From Sphingobacteriales bacterium JAD_PAG50586_3 (lineage in GTDB: Bacteria > Bacteroidota > Bacteroidia > CAMBQF01), in NCBI GenBank assembly GCA_023213195.1, contig CP096135.1:1976842-2040841 (forward strand): a stretch of DNA of 64,000 nucleotides, given 5' to 3'. The position numbers and the translations under genes were made by a program. The notes under the pieces were generated by a model, which searched no databases, had not been told where the DNA came from, and saw nothing but the letters and a program-made list of their open reading frames with translations. Shown in pieces: positions 58,250 to 64,000 of the stretch (positions within the stretch are counted from its first letter, which is position 1; each line of letters starts with the position of its first letter).

Positions 58250-58660
58250 ATGAGTAAGCGTATCCATCATATTAAATCAGACATCGCCATTGGAGTAGGT
58301 TTTTTGGTTTTTATGCTATTTGGTGCCTTGTTATTAAAAGTATGGCTCATCTTGGAGGCATTGATAGTAACTATTCTATTTCTGCTTTTGCTGGCTTTTA
58401 TTTTTATTAGGATTGCTAAAACTGTTAATTTTTATAACGATTATCTTGAAGAAGTAAATGTCTTTGGGAAAGTTAAAATCGTTCAATATGTAGATATACA
58501 GCGAATTGAAATTTATAATCTGAGCTATAAGGATTCCGGTAAAAATTTTCTTGTTTACATAGGGAACAGAAAATTACGGTTTGTAGAAAGAGATAAAGCA
58601 AATTATTTTTTCCTTTTAAATTTTTTGAAGGATAGGAAAATAGACGTAAGAGAAGTATAA
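58250..58660 (+). CDS. Membrane protein with PH-like tail, unknown
   Basis: 136 residues: two membrane helices (AIGVGFLVFMLFGALLLKVW, LIVTILFLLLLAFIFI), then a soluble beta-rich part (NVFGKVKIVQYVDIQRIEIY). The plan, two helices plus a PH-like domain, matches many small Bacteroidota proteins. Function unknown. Confidence 0.65.
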   Translation: MSKRIHHIKSDIAIGVGFLVFMLFGALLLKVWLILEALIVTILFLLLLAFIFIRIAKTVNFYNDYLEEVNVFGKVKIVQYVDIQRIEIYNLSYKDSGKNFLVYIGNRKLRFVERDKANYFFLLNFLKDRKIDVREV

Positions 58661-58701
58661 TCTATGGTATATTAATATCTTAGCCTAAACCAATTATTCC
58701 T

Positions 58702-59178
58702 ATGGAAGTACTTTTTGAAGCAAAGAAAAAACTAAGCTATAATAACAGGCTATTTAGAGCTTTTTTTATTGATGTAATGGTGTTGGTAGGGTTGATGTTC
58801 TTCTTTATGTGGATTTATAATTCGTATGGGAAACCCTCGTATCAATTTTACTTAACGTTAGCACTTATAGGACTACTTATTTTTTCTAATGTGAACAAAG
58901 CATTGAGAAAAAGCAAGAATTACATTACAAAAGCTTTTGTTGAGGATGGGAGATTTAAAGTTGAATATTTAGAAAAGTCTGAAGAAAAACAAATGGATTT
59001 AGATATTAGCACTATTATCTACTACGATAAAAAGAGTTTTGCTATGGCTAACCTAACTATACAATTGCCAGATCCATATACTATTAAGCAATACATGATA
59101 GGTGAATGGAACGAAGATTCTATACTTGATTTGCTGGAAGAATTAAGGAAAATCAAAAGTTCAATCAACCACGCTTAA
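58702..59178 (+). CDS. Membrane protein similar in plan to 58250
   Basis: 158 residues with the same order: basic N-terminus, two helices (DVMVLVGLMFFFMWIYN, FYLTLALIGLLIFSNV), then a soluble part (FVEDGRFKVEYLEKSEEKQ, STIIYYDKKSFAMANLTIQL). It recalls YcxB-like proteins. 41 bp after the previous gene; the two may be distant paralogues. Confidence 0.65.
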   Translation: MEVLFEAKKKLSYNNRLFRAFFIDVMVLVGLMFFFMWIYNSYGKPSYQFYLTLALIGLLIFSNVNKALRKSKNYITKAFVEDGRFKVEYLEKSEEKQMDLDISTIIYYDKKSFAMANLTIQLPDPYTIKQYMIGEWNEDSILDLLEELRKIKSSINHA

Positions 59179-59281
59179 AACTGACCCCTGACCTCTGGCC
59201 CCGGATTACTGCATAGTTAATAACTCGCTAAACCTATTGTAAGCGTAATCCGTTAACTTTACACCTCCTACAATTGGCTTT

Positions 59282-62200
59282 ATGAAATTGAAACATATTA
59301 TTGCGTTTTTGTTTGTGCTTGGTTTTGTGTCGCTTAAGGCACAGGCTCCCCGTGTTTATACTGAAGACCCTGTAAAGTTTGTTGACGAACTGTACGACCT
59401 TTTTGCCGAAGCCGACAAAAAAGACGCTAAAGAGTGGCGCGAAAAGTTTGAACCCGTGTGGAGTGGCAGCTACTATACCCCCGAAGAACGTAAATGGATT
59501 TATGGCCTTAGCCAATACCATGTCGAAAAAGCGGTTGCTGGTGCCACCGTTTAAAAGCTTTGTTAATGTGGTGTATGGTTTTGCCAATAAAAACCAACCG
59601 CACGAGAGTTTTAAAGGTTGGCAAAACTCTATTGATAAACTGTTGGCAAACAAGCGTATTTCTACCGCCCAGTTTACCGATTTTTTAGAGATGACAGACA
59701 ACCTGCTTACAGCCAACACAATGTATGCAGCCCCGGGGGCAACATGGTTATCAAGTAACGGTAATTTTAGCTTTCAGTATGATAGTGTTCCTAAGGTAAT
59801 CTTCAGTTCGTGCAATTTAATATGCAGGGCTAAGGGCGATAGTGCGGTTATCTATAGCACATCGGGCATTTACTATCCACTAAAATTTAATTGGGTAGGT
59901 AAAAACGGTAAAGTAACATGGGAGCGTGCCGGGGCTAAGAAAGACGATGTATATGCCGATTTAAAAACATATACGCTTAGTGTTAAAAACCCTAAGTACA
60001 CGGCAGACTCTGTAACCATGCACTACAAAAAATATTTTGATGTGCCATTGCAGGGTTCTTTAGAAGAGCGTGTAATTGCCGATGTTGATACCAACAGGGC
60101 ATCGTACCCTAAATTCAAATCGTATAAAAGCGAGTTCGTAATTAAAAACATAGCCCCCGATGTTGATTACCTGGGTGGTATAACCATTGCCGGTGCTAAA
60201 CTTATTGGCTCGGGCGTTGGCGACCAAATGGCAAAGTTTATTTTTAATCGCGATAAAAAGAAATTTCTGGTAGTACAATCTAAGAGTATGTCTATCCGCG
60301 ATGATAGGTTTGATGCTAAGGTAGCCTCGGTTACATTCTTTTTAGATGAAGATTCTATCTATCACCCCGGACTAAATTTTAAGTACTTTATAAAGGATAA
60401 GCTACTATCGTTACTTCGCGAGAAAGACGGTACCGGCTTTAGCCCCTACTTTAATACATTCCATAAAATTGATATGTATTTTGAGGCCTTGTATTGGAGA
60501 ACCGACCAGCCTATTATTGAGTTGCGCCCCATTAAAGGCACCAATCAGGGCGATGCTAATTTTGAGTCGGCCAATTTTTACGAAGACCGCCGCTTTACCG
60601 AGATTCAGGGCATAGACCCACAAAATCCGCTTATTATTATCCGCAACTTTATGCAGCAACGCAACGGCGGCAGGCGAGATTTTAAAGCAACCGATTTAGC
60701 AGGCTTTTGGAAAATGGACATTACACAGGTGCGCCACATGCTTATGCGCCTGGCCAATATGGGCTTTTTGTTGTACGATATTGAAGCCGAAAAAGGAGTT
60801 ATTAAAGATAAAACGCTAGACTACATAAACTCTAAGGCAGGCAAAACCGATTACGATGTAATACAGTTTTTATCGTCGGCAGATTTAATGGACACAGCCC
60901 GCAGCAAGGGCCGCAACGCCACCATCAATTTGCTTAACTACGACCTTAAAATTTATGGTGTACAAAAAATATTCCTGTCAGATTCGCAACGGGTGGTAAT
61001 CTTCCCCCAGAACAAAGAAGTGCTGGTAAAGAAAAACCGCGACTTTAACTTCTCGGGCCTTATTATGGCGGGTAACTTTGAGTTGTATGGTAAAGAGTTT
61101 GCCTTTTTGTATGATAAGTTTAAGATAGACCTGAAGAATGTTGACTCTACTAAAATCCGCATTCCGCAAGGCGTTAAAGATGAGTATGGCAATATAAAAA
61201 CAGTCAGGTTAAAATCGCAGGTAGAGAATATTACCGGCGACTTGTTGATTGATCAACCCTATAATAAATCGGGCTTAAAACCCTTTAGCCAGTACCCCAT
61301 ATTTAACAGCGCTAAAAACTCTTTTGTTTACTACGATAGGAAATACATAGAGCAAGGCGTATACAAGCGCGATAAGTTCTACTTTAAACTAGACCCCTTT
61401 ACCATCGACTCTCTGGATAACTTTGACCCCAGCGCCGTTGCGTTGGATGGTACATTTGCATCGGCAGGTATATTAGAAGATATCAGGGAGAAGATACGCG
61501 TACAGCCCGATTTATCACTTGGCTTCCAGCGCATAACAACATCTATCCCGGTTTATAACAATAAGGCTACGTTTACAGATACGCTTATGCTTAGCAACGC
61601 CGGTTTGCGTGGTGCGGGTAAATTAACCTACCTGGCATCTACGGCAGAGTCTAGCAACTTTATATTCTACCCCGACTCTATGAATGCCCAAGCCCGCAAG
61701 TTTGACATGCTAAAAGCGGTGAAAGATGGTGCTGAGTTTCCTGATATTAAAGCACAGGATGTTAAGATACATTGGGACACTAAAAAGAAAACTCCTTCTT
61801 TGTATCAAACACTACCAAGCCGCTGTTGATGTATAAAGAAGAATCTAAACTGAAAGGTACTATACAGGTTGGTAAGGCCGGTGTGCGTGGCAAGGGGTTG
61901 ATGGACTTAGCATCGGCAGAGTTAGAATCTAAAGACTTTAAGTTTAAGAAAGATGATTTTAAATCTGACTCGCTGGATTTTAGATTAACCAGTATGAAGG
62001 ATGGGGCTGCTAATAAAGAAGATAAAGAGGTAGCTTTTTCTACTACTAACGTAAAGGCCGATGTGAGTATGAACAGCCGCGAAGGCAGGTTTAAATCAAA
62101 CTCTAAAGAGTCGTTTGTAGACTTCCCCATTAACAAGTACATCTGTTATATGGATGAGATGAGCTGGAACATGGATAAGGATGAGGTGGATTTGAACAGC

Positions 62201-63757
62201 ACCATTAAAGACATTGACCTGTTGGGTGCCAAGTTTGTTTCTACCGACCCAAGCCAAGACTCGTTAACTTTTATTGCCGCACAGGCAAAATTCAACCTGA
62301 AAGATAAAACCATTAACTGTAGTAAAGTGCCTTTTGTTGATGTGGCCGATGCACGAGTATTCCCAGGCGATGGTAAAATTAAGATTGAGAAGAGTGGCCG
62401 TATGGAGGACATTAAAAATGCTAAAATTGATGCCAACCGCGATTCTAAATTCTACAACATTTACAATGCAAACGTTTCCGTATTCAGTCGTAAAGGCTAC
62501 TCAGGTAATGGTATGTATGATTATGTTGATGAAGCCGGAAAGAAACAACCTATTACCATTAGTAGTATAGGGGTTGATGCTGTGGGTAATACCAAAGGCT
62601 ATGGAGAGATTGGCGAAGATGCTAAGTTTACTATCAATTCAGCATTTGATTATAAGGGTGCTATAAACTTTACCGCCAACATACCTAACATGACGTTTAC
62701 CGGTGGTGCACGCATGAAACACGCTTGCGATAAACTGGCTAAGTACTGGTTGAAGTTTTCTGCCGTTATAGATCCTAAAGAGGTTTATATACCGGTTGAT
62801 ACCATGCCAATGTCTATGGAGGGCGATAAGCTTTCTGCGGGCTTAATATTGGTAAAAGACTCTACGCATATTTACCCGGCGGTTATTTCTAAGAAATTCC
62901 GTCCTGCCGATGTGGATATTATCTCGGCAATGGGGTATTTAACGTATGATAACACATCGGGCGAATACCAGATAGGTTCTAAAGAAAAGCTGGCCAACAA
63001 CAACATACCGGGTCAATACATTACCCTTAATAATAAAACCTGTAATGTGTTTGGCGAGGGTGTAATGAACCTTGGTACCGATTATGGGCGTGTTACCACA
63101 GCTGTTGTAGGCAGTGTAGATAACAGCATGGCTACAGAAAAAACTACGTTTGATGTAGTTATGACCATGGACTTTTTCCTTCCGCCCGATGCATGGAAAC
63201 AGCTAACAAACCTGCTGGTTACCTATGGTTCTATTCCGCCGGCAAGCCAAAATACCGAAAAGTTTAAAAAGGCAATACCGTATATAGTTAAAGATAAAAA
63301 AGATGCCGACCGTGCCGTTAGCGAAGCGGGTAGTGGAGGGGCTATGAAGAAGATTCCTGACGAGTTTAAAAAGACTATTGTGTTTAGCGATTTAACTTTT
63401 GAATGGAATTCAACATCACGCTCATACATTTCTAAAGGCGATTTAGGTGTAGCCTATATTGGTGGCGAACCTGTAAACAAGAAAATGAAAGGGTATGTGG
63501 AACTGGTTAAGAAACGTGGTGGCGATGTGTTTCATATATACTTAGAACCCGATGGCAGCAACTGGTATTACTTTTATTACGCTGCCGGAGAGATGCAGGC
63601 CCTATCGGGAGCTGCCGCCTTTAACGATGTGTTAAAAGGCGTAGACCCTGAAAAGCGTGCGCTTGACACTAAAAACGGCGAAAAGCCTTACCGCTTTAAC
63701 CTAGGAACTGACCGCAAGAAGAAAGATTTTATAAACCGTATGCAGGGCTTAGAATAG
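59282..63757 (+). CDS. Very large secreted protein, unknown, two frameshifts
   Basis: About 1490 residues. Signal peptide (MKLKHIIAFLFVLGFVSLKAQ), then EDPVKFVDELYDLFAEADKK. The middle and end are long alternating strands with charged turns, for example VTMHYKKYFDVPLQGSLEER and CRDFNFSGLIMAGNFELYG-like segments, and no sorting signal at the end (RKKKDFINRMQGLE). The frame breaks near 59545-59555 and in an A5 run near 61787-61791; both are one-base shifts. It precedes the Sua5/YrdC gene. No domain is recognised. Confidence 0.8.
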
Positions 63758-63768
63758 GCTTTTAGTTG

Positions 63769-64000
63769 ATGGAAAAAACAGGAGTTGACATAAGCCATGC
63801 TGCACGTATTTTGGCGCATGCGGGTTTGGTGGGCATACCTACCGAAACTGTATATGGCCTGGCTGCTAACGCTTTTGACCCTGCCGCAGTGGTTAAAATT
63901 TTCGAGGCTAAAAAGCGCCCTTTCTTCGACCCGCTGATTGTGCATACCCACTCGCTGGAGGCGGCAACCGGTTTTGTGAATGATATACCGGCGCGTGCCC
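63769..64000 (+). CDS. L-threonylcarbamoyladenylate synthase (Sua5/YrdC), 3' end outside window
   Basis: The ATG at 63769 follows the previous stop by 11 bp. 77 codons are visible. MEKTGVDISHAARILAHAGL, VGIPTETVYGLAANAF, KIFEAKKRPFFDPLIVH are the family marks. It makes threonylcarbamoyl-AMP for the t6A modification of tRNAs. Confidence 0.92.
   Translation, partial: MEKTGVDISHAARILAHAGLVGIPTETVYGLAANAFDPAAVVKIFEAKKRPFFDPLIVHTHSLEAATGFVNDIPARA

Overview
The window looks like chromosomal DNA from a free-living member of the Bacteroidota, probably near Chitinophagales or Sphingobacteriales. The evidence is two proteins with type IX secretion (T9SS) C-terminal signals, TAnnTTTG-type promoters, A-rich leaders, a split two-subunit transketolase, ECF sigma operons, DUF4468, choice-anchor and YwqK/MORN proteins, and a type B L31 protein. 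No phage, plasmid, insertion sequence or CRISPR locus was seen.

Layout. 1-3640 (mostly minus): a DUF4468 protein, tRNA-Leu(UAG), rpmE2, a small conserved protein, and an ECF sigma / anti-sigma / Spy-like operon. 3641-6030 has no genes. It holds a 1.8-kb array of twelve 36-37 bp repeats spaced about 150 bp apart, separated by stem-loop-bearing spacers of a few alternating classes; this is the most unusual object here. 6035-10964: two tandem Cys-rich lipoproteins, an unknown lipoprotein and a giant Ig-repeat T9SS protein. 11120-15447: the two transketolase halves, separated by a toxin-antitoxin pair and a VWA-domain protein. 16000-29100: AddB-like nuclease, T9SS protein, cytidine deaminase, a zinc-ribbon protein, RNase R, PdxJ, a PP2C-LysM fusion and MscS. 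29230-41271: plug-only receptor-like proteins, RF2 with its programmed frameshift, a hydrolase, YajQ, a sodium:solute symporter, bestrophin, a holin-like protein and UDP-GlcNAc 2-epimerase. 41341-50155: a second ECF sigma factor, then a signalling-export module (histidine kinase, NtrC-type regulator, HlyD, ABC ATPase, FtsX permease) with a readable sigma-54 promoter and enhancer pair, flanked by two micro-ORFs. 50258-64000: CtpA-like protease, a polytopic membrane protein, a Fur-family regulator divergent from merC with a palindromic operator, a MORN-repeat protein, thiamine pyrophosphokinase, a roughly 1490-residue secreted protein and the start of a Sua5/YrdC gene.

About 27 single-base indels interrupt otherwise intact genes, many in homopolymer runs. 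This looks like uncorrected long-read error rather than mass pseudogenisation, so interrupted genes are annotated over their full span with the break noted. The prfB frameshift is the exception: it has the conserved CTT-TGA-C site and is programmed.
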